Part shown: positions 22,901 through 33,385 of the stretch, piece after piece
How positions within the stretch are numbered: position 1 is the stretch's first letter
Layout of the letters: every line of letters begins with the position of its first letter
Assembly (NCBI GenBank): GCA_932294295.1
Contig: OW028584.1
Location: 8,440,407-8,504,406 of the forward strand
Source of the DNA: Alitta virens
Lineage: Eukaryota; Annelida; Polychaeta; Phyllodocida; Nereididae
Direction: 5' to 3'
Length of the DNA stretch: 64,000 nt
Made by a program: the position numbers and the translations under genes
Notes under the pieces: generated by a model
Seen by the model: the letters and a program-made list of their open reading frames with translations, nothing else
Told to the model about the DNA's origin: nothing
Database searches by the model: none

Positions 22901-24300
22901 ACGCTGAACTGAAAGAGTTTGTGGACTCTGTGGATCTGGTAACACCTTTGAAGATACGCGATAGCTTCTTTGGGGGGAGGGTATCCCCGGTATCCCTGTT
23001 TCATGATGCAGCGGAGGATGAAATGATCAAATATTATGACGTGACATCTCTATATAGCTACGTCAACGTCAGTACCGATTATCCTACTTGTCACCCTGAG
23101 ATCATAACCGAGCAGTCTAAAATGGACTACACACTAAAGCCCTACTATGGTTTGGTGAAACTTAAAGTAGCGCCACCGAGAAAGCTCTTCATACCTGTGC
23201 TCCCTGTTCGGTGCAATGGCAAGTTGAAATTTCCCCTGTGCTCACAGTGCGCAAGGTTGGAGCTAGCAGACCCCTGCAATTGCAGTGATTCCGAGAGAGC
23301 CATTGTGGGTACTTGGACAACCGAGGAAGTTAAGGTTGCTCTTAAGCATGGTTATAACATATTGAAGATATATGAAATATACCATTACCCGCAGACTACT
23401 CGCGATATTGACTGCAACATATTTCAGGATTATGTCAAAATGTTTTTGAAAGTCAAGCAGGAAGCCTCAGGCTACCCAAGCTGGGTGGAGTCAGAGGAGG
23501 ACAAAGATAAATATGTGAGGTATTACCATGAGAAGCAGGGGATACTTCTTGACAAAGAGAAGATAAATTACAACCCCTCCCTCAGACTGGTCTCAAAGCT
23601 GTATGCTAACACACTGTGGGGCAAGTTTATACAGAGAGGTGACCTCCCCCGCACCCAATACATTAAGACCAAAACTGAATTCACCAAAATCAGAAATGAC
23701 CCCACCAAGGTGGTAACAAACTTCCACATTGTCAGTCCAGAAGTGCTTGTGGTAGAATTAAAATGTTGTGAAACCTTTGAGGCTGAAAATACCTTCACTA
23801 ATGAGATAATAGGTACATTCACAACATCATTAGCACGTCTGCACCTTTTCAGCATACTAGAAAAGACATGGGAACAAACTTTGTACTTTGACACTGACTC
23901 TGTTATTTTTGTACAGAACAAAGATCAAGAAGACATCTTGCAAACGGGAGACCTGCTGGGAGAGCTTACTGATGAATTACCTAGTAACGCGTACATAAAG
24001 ACATTTCTCTCAACAGGGCCCAAGAGCTATAGTTACAAGCTGACTAATGGAGAGAGCATCAGCAAAGTGAAAGGCATAACCCTTAATTATGTTAACAGTC
24101 TTATTATCGACTTTGACTCCATGATAGAAGTAGTTATGGATGCAATAGAAAAAATTAAACTGCCACCTTCAAAGCAAATATGTAGGGTAAAGCATCTTGG
24201 CATCATTTACAACAGGCCCTACACCAAAACATTTAAGAAAGTGTTTACAAAACGTGTTGTTGCAGCAGACAGCTTTAAGACTTTACCATATGGCTATTAA
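19949..24300 (+). pseudogene. POLB: Polinton protein-primed DNA polymerase B with one in-frame stop
   Basis: The replicase of the element. Exon 1 is 19949-20307 and exon 2 starts at 20493 (GT-AG intron, frame kept), giving 1,388 codons. The N-terminal part is acidic, then comes a region rich in paired cysteines (zinc-finger-like, about codons 190-300). Exonuclease motifs: YYDFETSQD (Asp about codon 437) and YTRSDVNILRETC. Polymerase motifs: YYDVTSLYSYVN (about 969), KLYANTLWGKF (about 1155) and YFDTDSVIFV (about 1253). A TAG at 22807-22809 (codon 892) lies between exonuclease and palm domains, so the translated product would lack polymerase activity; the frame is otherwise open on both sides. 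ATG 19949 is chosen because the preceding in-frame codon set starts only with GTG. A sequencing error cannot be excluded. Confidence 0.95.
20377..20474 (+). repeat. 48-bp tandem duplication in the polymerase intron
   Basis: AAACCCACTGTCTGAGATAC and the following bases through TGTTGAGGACATAT occur twice, 48 bp apart, entirely within the intron. Confidence 0.85.
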
Positions 24301-24792
24301 TATGTAAAGTACATGATGCTTAGTGTAAAAAAACAAGGGTAGGGAAAAGTAGTTAGTGAACTGATTATGATATAGTTTGTGTGTTGTTGTATATTATGTT
24401 GCTATGTACCAATTCTGCAGTGTATATTGTAATTAGTACTGGAAATTAATAATGTTGTAACGCTTGTGAATAATTAGTTATGTAATTAGTGTAGTAGTAA
24501 TAATGTTATATATATTTATATATATTTACAGTTTATGCAGTGTATATTGCTTTGGTTTGGTTTGGTTAGTGTATATTATCATGTGTTGTCTTTGCTGCAT
24601 ATCACCAGACAGAATAGAACATTGCCAAAATGAGCATGGTGGGTTTTTTGTTACATTGACCTAAACACAGTTCCGTGAATATTGGCTTATGTATCTAGCT
24701 AAAGAATTACAAAAAAAAGGAGAGTGATAAGGTGACACAATGCGCAGGGGCAGAAAGTGATTTTACACCATAGACCAGTTGATACAAGCAAA
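24301..24792. other. polymerase 3' region and upstream region of the next gene
   Basis: No gene seen. The sequence is AT-rich with short TTGTAATTAGT-type repeats and a TATATATTTATATATA patch at about 24510. Confidence 0.45.
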
Positions 24793-26056
24793 ATGACAGG
24801 CTTGATAATTTGCATCTCCCTCTCTTTATTTTGCATCATGCATACCTGTACAGCGGATTATTCATTCTCATGTGGATCCTTACCAGAGAGCAATTTGTTT
24901 GACCTCTGCTCCTGCAGCTACAGTGACAGTGTGAAAGTGACTGCTTCATGCGGTAAATCAGCATTCCTTGTAAAGACCCCACACTTCCCAAAGAAGCTCA
25001 AAGTTGTGCTAGGAACAGTGGACATGACAGGGACAGTGTTCTGTAATCACACACAGCCCCAACCACCTGTGGTGTGTGTAGAATTCGATCTAGGTGAGTA
25101 GGTCCTATTTTATGGTCTGTTAAGCAGACTCTCATGCGTTGTTTTTTTTGTATTTGTGGTTTTTAGCTTGAGATTTATTGTATTTTTATTGCATTCGAAT
25201 ACTGCAGGTTTGTCCAGTACAGTCTCCACACACCAAACAGAACGGGACACAATGACACCGGTGTCTGTAAATACAGCTGAAGCAGAAGTGCACACATTGT
25301 CTTCCACACAACTGTACACATTGCATACCACGGGACCGCACACTTTGCCTACCACACGACAAAGCGTGACTACAGCGGACACTGTCAGCAAGAGCAGCAG
25401 AATAGAAACTAGCAGCAGAATAGAAATCACTACTACAGTGGATTCTGGCAGCAAGAGCAGCAGAATAGCCACCGCCGCCACCACCACCACTGCAGATAGG
25501 GAGGGCTTTTTGGCGACAACAACATTGGCGCAAACGGGCCCTTATGTCACACTGTCACCGGTGGTCACAACTGCCACGGTCACACTGTCACCGGTGGTCA
25601 CAACGGCCACTAGGCTCACACCCCAACCACCTGAAGCCGACCGTCTCACATCCAAAACTAAAAAATCCACGTTTTCTACTAAAGTATCTCTGGACACATG
25701 TTTTCTGATGGTTCTAGTAGGCTGTACATTTATAAAGGTGAACATATATATAAAAAATCGTACTTTATAGCGCGCTCCAAATTATCATAGATCTGTAGAA
25801 AATATATGCACAAATTTTGTACACATTGCTCATGTTTGTTTATGTTTTCTATTCGCAGGCATTAATGGCACTAGTGAAGCTAGTGTGTAGGAAAATCAGG
25901 AAGAAGAAGTCCAATGATGATGATGATGATTGGCGTGTGTACGACCCTCGCAACAACAGGAGCCGTCGCAGCAGCGCAAGATTTGTAAATCCTGCGCACT
26001 GCTTCGAAATTGAAGAGACAGACTCTGCCAACACGCAATTTACATCTTTCACTTAG
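24793..26056 (+). CDS. Polinton-encoded mucin-like type I membrane protein, 342 aa
   Basis: Three exons: 24793-25093, 25208-25737, 25859-26056 (GT-AG; total 1,029 nt, open). MTGLIICISLSLFCIMHTCT is a clear signal peptide. The head (to residue about 100) has six cysteines: C, C, C-x-C, 11 residues, C, 30 residues, C, 10 residues, C, and contains VDMTGT. The C-x-C...C plus a hydrophobic LDLSGN-like string resembles an LRRNT cap. Exon 2 encodes a Thr/Ser-rich stalk with repeats (SKSSRI, VTLSPVVTTAT), expected to be heavily O-glycosylated. The membrane helix spans the exon 2/3 junction (CFLMVLVGCTFIK + ALMALVKLVC). The tail is basic then acidic (RKIRKKKSNDDDDD). Function unknown; its paralogue is 27427-28518. 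A surface or attachment role is inferred only from architecture. Confidence 0.8.
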
Positions 26057-26502
26057 TTTTTTGTTGTCCTTTACACCCAGGTCTGAGGTTAAATGCAGTT
26101 TTGTGTTGTTTTTTAGCTTTAACACATGTTTTTCTTGTATTACTAATATAATAAATAAATGATGATAATAATGTTTCATATAATACTTATGTTGAACTTA
26201 AAAAACGCATGTTCTTGTATTACTAAATATAATAAAAGATGTTTTTCATATACTACTTTATGTTAAACGTTTGTACGCTTTTATTATCCATTGCGATAGT
26301 TGCAAAACAAACCAGACCAGCCAAACAAAAAACAAAAGTGGCGAGGCCTGGTGTGCCGCACTACATTTTGTCTTAGCGGCACTTAATACCGCACGGCGTT
26401 TAATGCCGAACGGCTCTTATTGCCACGTGGCACAGTTTACCGATCGGTACCTCCGCAGCCGCGGCACGACAAAAAAAAAACAGGCGGCTTCGCCGCCTGC
26501 GC

Positions 26503-26543
<41 letters not shown>

Positions 26544-27426
26544 AAAACGGAGATACTGAGGCTCTTAACCAAAAAAAGGTGAGACATCCAGAACCCTTTT
26601 TTAACGACAGATTGTAAACGATGGGCGGGGAACTAAGGTACTACGCAACTTAGACAAAGCTCGGAATGAGACACCTACTTTGAATGCATAGGTTACCATT
26701 CCTTATATAACCCTACACATTCTCTGTGCCTGCTTCGTGGGTCGCAATGAACAGAGACATGCGTACAAACATCACACGTGCCAACTGTTACTCAAGCTTT
26801 TTACTATAAGTGAAGATAATACTACACAAATATACCGATTGTTTATCTATTGTCAGCTAAAATCTTCTCCTAATCCCCCCACGCGAGACACTATTAGCAC
26901 TATTATCATCATCAGTTAAATTAGCTGTGCGGTTAAAAACATGTATGATTATAGAGGGCTCTGCATACCAGAAATGGCAGCATTGCTATTTATAGATTTG
27001 TCATAGACATATGACTGCAGCGCGGTGAAGCTTCACACAAAGCGCTTTTACACTAGGTACGTGCTAGATATATATATTGTTTCAGATACTAACCTAAGGA
27101 TAACGTAATGCTGAGATGACATGTTTTAAAGATAACCTTGTTTTGTGTGGTGTTTTGTTGGCTGGGAACTTTTATGATATTCACAGATAGTAGAAGGTTT
27201 ACGACTGAGCACCACAACAACAAAAAACAATTGTCTGACAACAGTTTGCATAGGAACATTTTTCGTAAACACGAAAAAGCATCATTATTTTTATTAAGTA
27301 TAAACATGTAGTGTGGGTTATTAAGTATATATAAACATGTAGTGTGGGTACAACAAACAAGCCCTCACTCTACAAAACTTACAAACAAATAAATAAAATA
27401 AATAACACAGAAAAGTCCTACAATTA
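26057..27426. other. region between the two convergent membrane-protein genes
   Basis: 26117-26272 contains a partly duplicated segment with AATAAA signals (first at 26149), probably the poly(A) region of the upstream gene. 26281-26500 is distinctly GC-richer with CGG/CCG motifs, a 19-bp perfect hairpin CAGGCGGCTTCGCCGCCTG at 26481-26499, and a (GA)n run to about 26535. TTATATAA at 26702 followed by a short open frame is a possible but unsupported extra promoter. No gene recognised. Confidence 0.5.
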
Positions 27427-28518
27427 TTATTTACTGTTCTCCTCAGAGCTCATGGACTCTGTTGTGTCACCACCACCACCACCACATTTAGGTGAGACTG
27501 AAGGAGGAGGAGGAGGAGGAGGAGGAGGAGGAGGAGGAGATGGTTGCTTTTCATTGGTCCCAGGCGAGTTAGTACGGATACCCATGGAGATGGAGGTCAC
27601 ACCTCTAGCAGCTGATGTTGAAAAAGCAGGTGGTGTAAACATGCGTGTTCCATGTGGTCGGGGTGGAACAGTGGGCGTGCTGGGCCTCACAGTGTGAAGA
27701 CTTGGGCCTCGCTGGCCTAACGCTGGGGCGGCCTGGAACATCGTCATGAAGCCACCCATCACACGTCCTACTTCAGCTGTCATGCTGAAATATCATTGTA
27801 TATGATAACACAAATAATTAAATACATAACAATACTATTTTCAATTTATGCATTCTCTTTTTGTTATGTTTTTACTTACAGCTCTCTAAGCCTTGCAGCG
27901 CCCTCCCCATCGATGAAGGCATCGGCACCATCGTTAACAGCCTGAACCATTAGGCGTCGCAGCTCAATGTCCCTCTGGAAAAATAACACAAAAATCAGAA
28001 AACTCTTAATACTTTGTAATAGTTTGTGTGATTTGAAAAATGAAATATGAACAGCACCACTAATTGTTCCAAACAAAAATAATAACAAAAAGAGAAAAAC
28101 TAAAACTCACTCTGTACAGGGCAATGCCAAGAACCACACCAACAAGGACGACAAGGCAAAGGGCTACAGCACCTGTAGCTACCCCAGCAACATCAGCATA
28201 GTGTATTTCAGGTGCAGCCTCTGTAGCTTCCAGGTTACCCCCACTTTTATGCACTTCGTTGCACAGCACTTCAACATCTTGCTCCTCCAGCAATTTCTTA
28301 GATGAACAAAGAGCAGTCCCCCTCATGTCCACCATCATCAGACCTTGGCTAACAGCCTCAGAGAAAGATTCGAGGGGTACATGGTCCAGCTCAGGGGTTC
28401 CTGTACAATTGGCGCTGAACCCACCACCTCCCAGCGGTGAACATTGACATGGGCCGCAGTCGAAAATGTAACTGTCGCACAGTGCAAACAAAGCAGCTTT
28501 CCATAAGAACTTGTCCAT
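27427..28518 (-). CDS. Polinton-encoded LRRNT-like type I membrane protein, 286 aa
   Basis: Three exons on the minus strand: 28518-28111, 27974-27880, 27784-27427 (GT-AG; 861 nt, open). A hydrophobic N-terminus (FLWKAALFALC) acts as signal peptide. The head shows CGPCQC, 11 residues, C, 32 residues including VDMRGT, C, 14 residues, C, the same cysteine plan as the protein at 24793-26056. A strong membrane helix follows (VAGVATGAVALCLVVLVGVV). The cytoplasmic tail has a short helical segment (RDIELRRLMVQAVNDGADAF) and a long C-terminus ending in a poly-proline run and a glycine-rich run, encoded by CCT/CCA repeats near 27470-27540. Poly-Pro tails can bind SH3/WW/EVH1 domains, but that is inference. 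Function unknown. Confidence 0.8.
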
Positions 28519-28548
28519 GCTCCAATGAACGGGTCATACAAAAAACCT

Positions 28549-28556
28549 TATTTATA
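28549..28556 (-). promoter_or_regulatory. TATA box candidate for the minus-strand membrane protein
   Basis: TATAAATA on the minus strand, about 31-38 bp upstream of ATG 28518, implying a very short 5' leader if used. Confidence 0.4.
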
Positions 28557-28726
28557 TCAAAAAGAACTTCCCACGGTCTACCGTGTTGTGTTTTTTTGTG
28601 TAGGTATATATAAGAACTCCAGGGGCGGAGAACACAGGGGGGTCGGACTCGGTGCGCACACCATAAATCATTCGCAGGAGGCTTTTGTCAAGACCGAGCA
28701 CCGCTCTATTGTATCTCAGGCGGCGT

Positions 28727-28923
28727 CAGGGGCGGATCCACTAAATCCTATTACAGGGGGTGGGTCCAGAGGCCTAACCACTCGCCATTATGCCTCGCGC
28801 AATTACAAGCAATTAGCGTGAACGGCGATAACATGCAATAGGCAGTGTATGTAAATGCTTTTTTGTGGCATATGAAAGAAGAAAAGCCCCCATCCTCTAA
28901 CCGACTTAGGGGATCCACCCCTG
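28727..28923. mobile_element. short inverted-repeat insertion (CAGGGGCGGATCCA ends)
   Basis: Begins CAGGGGCGGATCCA and ends GGATCCACCCCTG, the same kind of ends as the element at 40955-41104. The interior is noncoding and includes an AATTACAAGCAATTAGCGTGA block that recurs just beyond the right end (28940-28965), so the boundaries may be more complex. No clean target duplication seen. Confidence 0.45.
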
Positions 28924-29039
28924 ACGCTGTTATGCCTCACACAATTAAAAGCAATTAGCGTGAATGGCAATATTATGCAATAATCACTCTATGTGACATA
29001 ATATTCGTTAAACAAAGTTTCTAATACGTAGTTTGTAAT

Positions 29040-29505
29040 GCGTATGTTGTTATTACAGCTTTTCAACATTAGCAGCATGGTTCTATGTAATGATGAGTTG
29101 CTAAGCATTTCTAGTAGTAGTAGTAGCCTCCGCTTTACATTTTAGGGTACATTACAGGTATTGTGCTACGTAATGATGAGCTGGCAAGCAATTTCAATAA
29201 TTAACGTCATGGTGCTTTGTAATGATGAGCTTGTAAAACACCAAAAACTTTCTAATACGTAGTTATGTAATGCATATGTTGTTATTACAGCTTTTCAACA
29301 TTAGCAGCATGGTTCTATGTAATGATGAGTTGCTAAACCACAAAACAAAGCGCTTGTGTTACATAGTTTCTAGTATTACTAGTAGTAGACTCCGTTTTAC
29401 ATTTAGGGTTACGCTACAGGTAGTGTGCTACATAATGATGAGCTAGCAAACGTATCAATAATTAACGTTATGGTGCTTTGTAATGATGAGCTGATAAAAC
29501 ACCAA
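29040..29505 (+). repeat. duplicated block with six TAATGATGAG motifs
   Basis: Segments 29055-29243 and 29283-29503 are diverged copies of each other. TAATGATGAG occurs at 29088, 29171, 29220, 29320, 29433 and 29481, each followed by YT and an A-rich tail. The block lies in the largest gene-free stretch of the Polinton. Confidence 0.8.
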
Positions 29506-30103
29506 ACCAAAAGTGTATGTGTATGCCGCAATGTTAAGAACACAGATTGTCAATTTGTACCAGTGTCTTTTGAAACACGGAAAACTGTTTTATTGTTTTT
29601 CCACTAAAAAGCATGCAATCAAATATTTAAACATTAATATACTTAATTAAACATTAATATACAATTAAATACATTAAACATTAATATACTTAATTAACAT
29701 TAATATACAATTAAATACAGTCTTCCTTTAGAAAATGCACTAATTGCTTTGTATTTTTTAACACTGTGGAAATTGTTCCCTTCATAAAACGTTTTAAATA
29801 TTTTTAAAATAGACAGTGAATGGGGCCATAACTTTTACAATTGTATCTAGTTTTGCTATGTTTCCTTAATACACAAGTATATATTATCTACTTTATATAA
29901 GCTGCTAAAAGCTACATGCTGCATTCTACAACAGCCTGCTGTATAGGAAGTGAAGCAGACACCTTCAATGAAACTTCTTATACTCAGGTAAAACGTACCC
30001 CAACAAATTTACAAGCATTCTGAACACCTTTCGTTCTTTTCTTCATTTTTTAAAAGGAGACAGAACCTTGAGTTGAGGCCATTCACCCACACATAACAGG
30101 CTG
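29506..30103. other. AT-rich spacer in the Polinton
   Basis: Contains repeated ATTAATATACTTAATTAAAC-type units at 29625-29720; no gene recognised. Confidence 0.5.
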
Positions 30104-31324
30104 TTACTTGGTATTTTTCTTTTTTAACATAGATAACTTGTTTTTTTTGGGAGTCAACCCCGAGGTCTGAAGGTCCCATTCATCATTAATCAAAAGTGGT
30201 GAGACAGCAGGTTGTTGTTCTTCGGTGGAGCTACCACTGTCATCCGAGGAGTCACCTACATCTATTGCATGCTTCCTCTTGTCACCACTTGTGGTTGCAG
30301 CACCTTTGGTCAACACCACCTTTGGCTGAGGCTTTCCCACCACGGTTTCGTCAAGGTCTTCTTGGCGTGCCGCTTTAGCGGCACTCTCTTTTTCGTTGTT
30401 GGTTGGAGTGGGTGTGCAGTGATTACATTTTAACTGCTGTATCTCACTGTGGTGAGAAAAGGAGCACTCGGATAGGACCTTCAAACCTGCCCACTTGTTT
30501 TCAAGAGCAGGAATCTGCTTCATTACATTAGTAAACTCTTGGAAGCTTAAATTAACACCCTTCCTTGTAGGATGTAGGGATTTCAGGGATTTATTGGTGA
30601 AAAAATAATGCCTTAAATCAACCGATCCATACTGCTTCTTAGCAGTGGCGAACAAATTTTTCCCCAAATGAACCTTAAGCTCAGCAGGGACAAAGTCACT
30701 GCTTGCCTCGGAGCAAGATTCCTCCTGGGGAGAATCGTCATCTACCGGTGTTTCATCCTCTTCAGCATCAATGTTGCTACTTTTGGTATTGTCGTAAAAC
30801 AGTTCGTCATCGCTTTCATCAGATTTACCCTTCAAAAACAAAATAAACCCCAAATAGTGAAGTGTATGTATGATAAAGTGTGATATCCACTACGCATGAA
30901 TAAATATACAAAAATGTGTTTCATATTCATTAGTGTACACATATGTACATGTGCATCATATTCATTAGTGTACACATGTGTAAATGTACATTTGCACAAT
31001 ACAAACATATATATATATATATTACTTTTACAGAACTACCAACAAGTATATAAAATAATAATCTAAAGTACTTACTTTTTTAACTACTTTGACCAGGTCA
31101 ACAGTAGCCTGGATGAAATCCCTAGTTTGTTGTTTGTCCAGCGTGACACCTCTCGTGGTGGGTATCAAAACGAACTCCTCTTCATCCAATACATAGTTCC
31201 TTAAGTGTAATTTCACTCGCCCCTGAAACTTCTGCAGCACCATAAACTTGCGGTGCCCAAGTTCCCGGAACCAGAGGAACTTGCCACGGACAAGTGTCCC
31301 ACTGCTGTTGTAGTAAAGCTTCAT
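30104..31324 (-). CDS. PC4-like single-strand DNA-binding protein, 324 aa
   Basis: Two exons: 31324-31076 and 30829-30104 (GT-AG, phase 0). Exon 1 encodes one PC4-like unit (GKFLWFRELGHRKFMVLQKF, then VLIPTTRGVTLDKQQ). Exon 2 encodes an acidic serine-rich linker and a second, better unit (GSVDLRHYFFTNKSLKSLHP, TRKGVNLSFQEFTNVM), with the VDLR, P-T-R-K-G-V-x-L and following helix typical of the PC4/SUB1 coactivator p15 fold, which binds single-stranded DNA. The C-terminus is lysine-rich (TPKKNKLSMLKKKNTK). In a protein-primed replicating element, a ssDNA-binding protein would coat displaced strands (inference). ATG 31324 is the first ATG before the domain. Confidence 0.72.
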
Positions 31325-31883
31325 GCTATCGAAATGGTGAAACGAAAAGTGTTCCCTTGTCAAAACACTTGCGAAAGCGAAAGTTGAAACGAAAGTTGAG
31401 AAGGTACAGAGTATGGCCTGCACCTTCTATTTATATGAACAGAACATCAGTGTTAACTGATTAGAATGGGCTGGTTAGCTGTATATCCCCTCTAGAGGGC
31501 ACTGCATTTCCTTCACATCTTGTCCAATAGGACACTCGAGATTTAGACTAACTTGATATTTACGTTTTGTAGCACTCGGCACCTATTTCAATTTTTCTTT
31601 TGCTATTATTAAGACTTTATTATTTCACCATCCAAAATCTTTTGTTTACAGTGGTTCTATGAGTACTTTCCGCGTTTGTACACAATTGGACAAAACAGAA
31701 GCAGTGTATGTCCTTAGCATGGTAAACAAGCCGTACCATGCAGTATTTCCATTATTTGCTGACAACTGTTTGCTAGCTCAATCAAACAAAACACAAACTC
31801 TGCTTATCGGTGAATACACATAAGTTTTTTGTATATATAAGAGACATACAATAAGCATGAATAAGCTCTCTACACAGTGTTAC
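31325..31883. other. upstream region of the PC4-like gene
   Basis: No gene seen apart from the TATA candidate at 31428; a TATATATAAG string on the plus strand at about 31831. Confidence 0.4.
31428..31435 (-). promoter_or_regulatory. TATA box candidate for the PC4-like gene
   Basis: TATAAATA on the minus strand about 105 bp upstream of ATG 31324. Confidence 0.4.
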
Positions 31884-32321
31884 TTAAAAGGTTAACCAGT
31901 TCTTTTTAATCTTCTTAATAACGTTATTAACTGTTCTCTTCCTGCGAGAGTCTTTTTTTGTAGTTTTTACAGATTTCAGAGAACTTCGTTTGGCTCCTTT
32001 AGTTTTAGGTTTTTTGGTCTGCTTTTTTCTCCCACCACTAAGTAAGCGCTGCAGTTCTTCTGGAGTAACCCCTGGAGGGTCTGCAGTTGCATCACTGGGG
32101 GGGTTTCCTAGTGTGATGTCATCCCTTGTCCTAAAGGGGGGTTGTTTTGTGTCGTGTATGCTTTTCTCTGGCTCCTTCTGAGTAGTTTCTTGACTGCTTT
32201 TGGTGACAGAAATGCTATGATGTGCATTTTCGGTTGGCTTCTCTTCAACGTTTGTCTTGTTTATCTGCTGCATGAGTCTATTGTAGCGTTCACGAGGTAT
32301 CACTATGTGTTCTTCGGCCAT
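31884..32321 (-). CDS. basic Polinton protein, 145 aa, unknown
   Basis: Last gene of the tight minus-strand cluster; its ATG directly follows the stop of the preceding gene (TAAATG). N-terminal third is charged (MAEEHIVIPRERYNRLMQQI), the middle polar, and the C-terminal third extremely lysine/arginine-rich (KKQTKKPKTKGAKR, KTTKKDSRRKR), suggesting binding to DNA or a nuclear signal. Similar small basic proteins pack DNA in adenovirus-like particles, but there is no direct similarity that I can see. The PGVTPEELQRLLSGG segment may form a short helix. Confidence 0.65.
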   Translation of the reverse strand: MAEEHIVIPRERYNRLMQQINKTNVEEKPTENAHHSISVTKSSQETTQKEPEKSIHDTKQPPFRTRDDITLGNPPSDATADPPGVTPEELQRLLSGGRKKQTKKPKTKGAKRSSLKSVKTTKKDSRRKRTVNNVIKKIKKNWLTF

Positions 32322-32642
32322 TTATTTGGCTAGAGCTAGCAGTCTTTTTAGGACAGCCTTTATGAGTAGAGATACAATGTCAGATGAGGTCACAAGAGTT
32401 TCCAGTCTCTCCTCATGTGACACTTTGTTGTCTGCTATGGAGCGAATGGTGCCTCTGTCTTTGGTCAGCTTGATTTTATACTCTGTGGGGATTCTGATCA
32501 CGCCCCCAAGAACATTTTTAAATACCTCTGCTATTGCAGTAATCTGATTCCTATCTGCTGTTTTCAGTAGTTCCTTAACTTGTACATCATGCAGACTGCC
32601 CACAGCTTGCAGAAATATAATGTTTTCCTTCATGATATTCAT
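32322..32642 (-). CDS. small helical Polinton protein, 106 aa
   Basis: Starts with ATG overlapping the ATPase stop (ATGA). All-helical pattern: LHDVQVKELLKTADRNQITA, EVFKNVLGGVIRIP, then IRSIADNKVSHEERLETLV and a leucine-rich end (IVSLLIKAVLKRLLALAK). A protein with the same plan (I-x-E-x-x-x-N-x-L-x-G-x-I, L-x-x-x-K/R-x-x-I-R, R-x-x-x-L) commonly neighbours the ATPase or capsid genes in Polintons and related metazoan elements. Its function is unknown. Co-translation with the ATPase is suggested by the overlap. Confidence 0.65.
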   Translation of the reverse strand: MNIMKENIIFLQAVGSLHDVQVKELLKTADRNQITAIAEVFKNVLGGVIRIPTEYKIKLTKDRGTIRSIADNKVSHEERLETLVTSSDIVSLLIKAVLKRLLALAK

Positions 32643-33319
32643 TTCTTAGGCAGATATGCTATGGTTTCTTCGCCTGGAAATATGGCACTTCTCAATCTGA
32701 GTCTACTGTCAATATTTGATGATAGATCTATAATCATGTAACCATAATTTTTGGCAGTGGCTAATTCGTAACTATTCATGAAATACTGGACCTGCCCTGG
32801 GAACGCTTGGCTACCTAGGGTGTTCACCTGTCTTGCACTTCTATTGTTCCTAAACAAACATATGTACTGAGAATTCAGACTTATCTCTCTCACTGCTTTA
32901 CTGGCATGGAAAAGGTTTTGAAGAGTTATTATACACGACACGTGACAATGGTTGCATAGGACACATACAATATCAACAACAGCATTCCCCATGGCACTGT
33001 CATTAAGACTACTCGTTTTATCATCAAGAACTAGAAGGGTCTCCCTGTGGGTCTCTTGCCATATGGCTGTAAGCTCTTCACAGGTTGGAATATCTGATCT
33101 AAACTGGATAATTTCTCCCAGCTCCTTTTCCAACACATCATATTTGTCTTGCCACGAAGTGTAACAGTAAATAATTTTACTTGGAGCTGGTATGAACATC
33201 TGCTTATACTGCAGTAATAACTGCTGAATGAAAAACGTTTTTCCACACTGCGTCGATCCGACCACAGTAAAATTTTTAGGTAAATCAAAGGGCATACAAC
33301 ATTTTGCATACGTTTCCAT
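32639..33319 (-). CDS. ATP: Polinton DNA-packaging ATPase (FtsK/HerA type), 226 aa
   Basis: Walker A is GSTQCGKTFF (residues about 21-30) and Walker B is TLLVLDDKTS. The following CIITLQNLFH matches the sensor region of A32-like genome-packaging ATPases. Length (226 aa) is normal for the family. It is thought to pump element DNA into capsids. Its gene lies 66 bp downstream of the capsid gene and overlaps the next small gene by the sequence ATGA. No internal stops. Confidence 0.9.
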   Translation of the reverse strand: METYAKCCMPFDLPKNFTVVGSTQCGKTFFIQQLLLQYKQMFIPAPSKIIYCYTSWQDKYDVLEKELGEIIQFRSDIPTCEELTAIWQETHRETLLVLDDKTSSLNDSAMGNAVVDIVCVLCNHCHVSCIITLQNLFHASKAVREISLNSQYICLFRNNRSARQVNTLGSQAFPGQVQYFMNSYELATAKNYGYMIIDLSSNIDSRLRLRSAIFPGEETIAYLPKK

Positions 33320-33385
33320 CGTGTGGGGAGGTAGGGGAGTTTACTCACTCTGAACCTGTCACTGCGGTGTCACACAAAAGACTGC

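Noticed and set aside
25110..25533. Open frames antisense to the Thr/Ser-rich stalk
   Set aside because: They mirror the low-complexity stalk of the spliced plus-strand gene and have no domain of their own.
26481..26499. GC hairpin that resembles a bacterial intrinsic terminator
   Set aside because: It is preceded, not followed, by the A-run and lies in an element with spliced eukaryotic genes.
26748..26810. Short open frame after a TATATAA box
   Set aside because: About 20 codons, no conserved feature and no downstream exon that I can support.
27344..27697. Plus-strand open frame with poly-Pro and poly-Gly
   Set aside because: It is the antisense of the poly-Pro tail of the minus-strand membrane protein.
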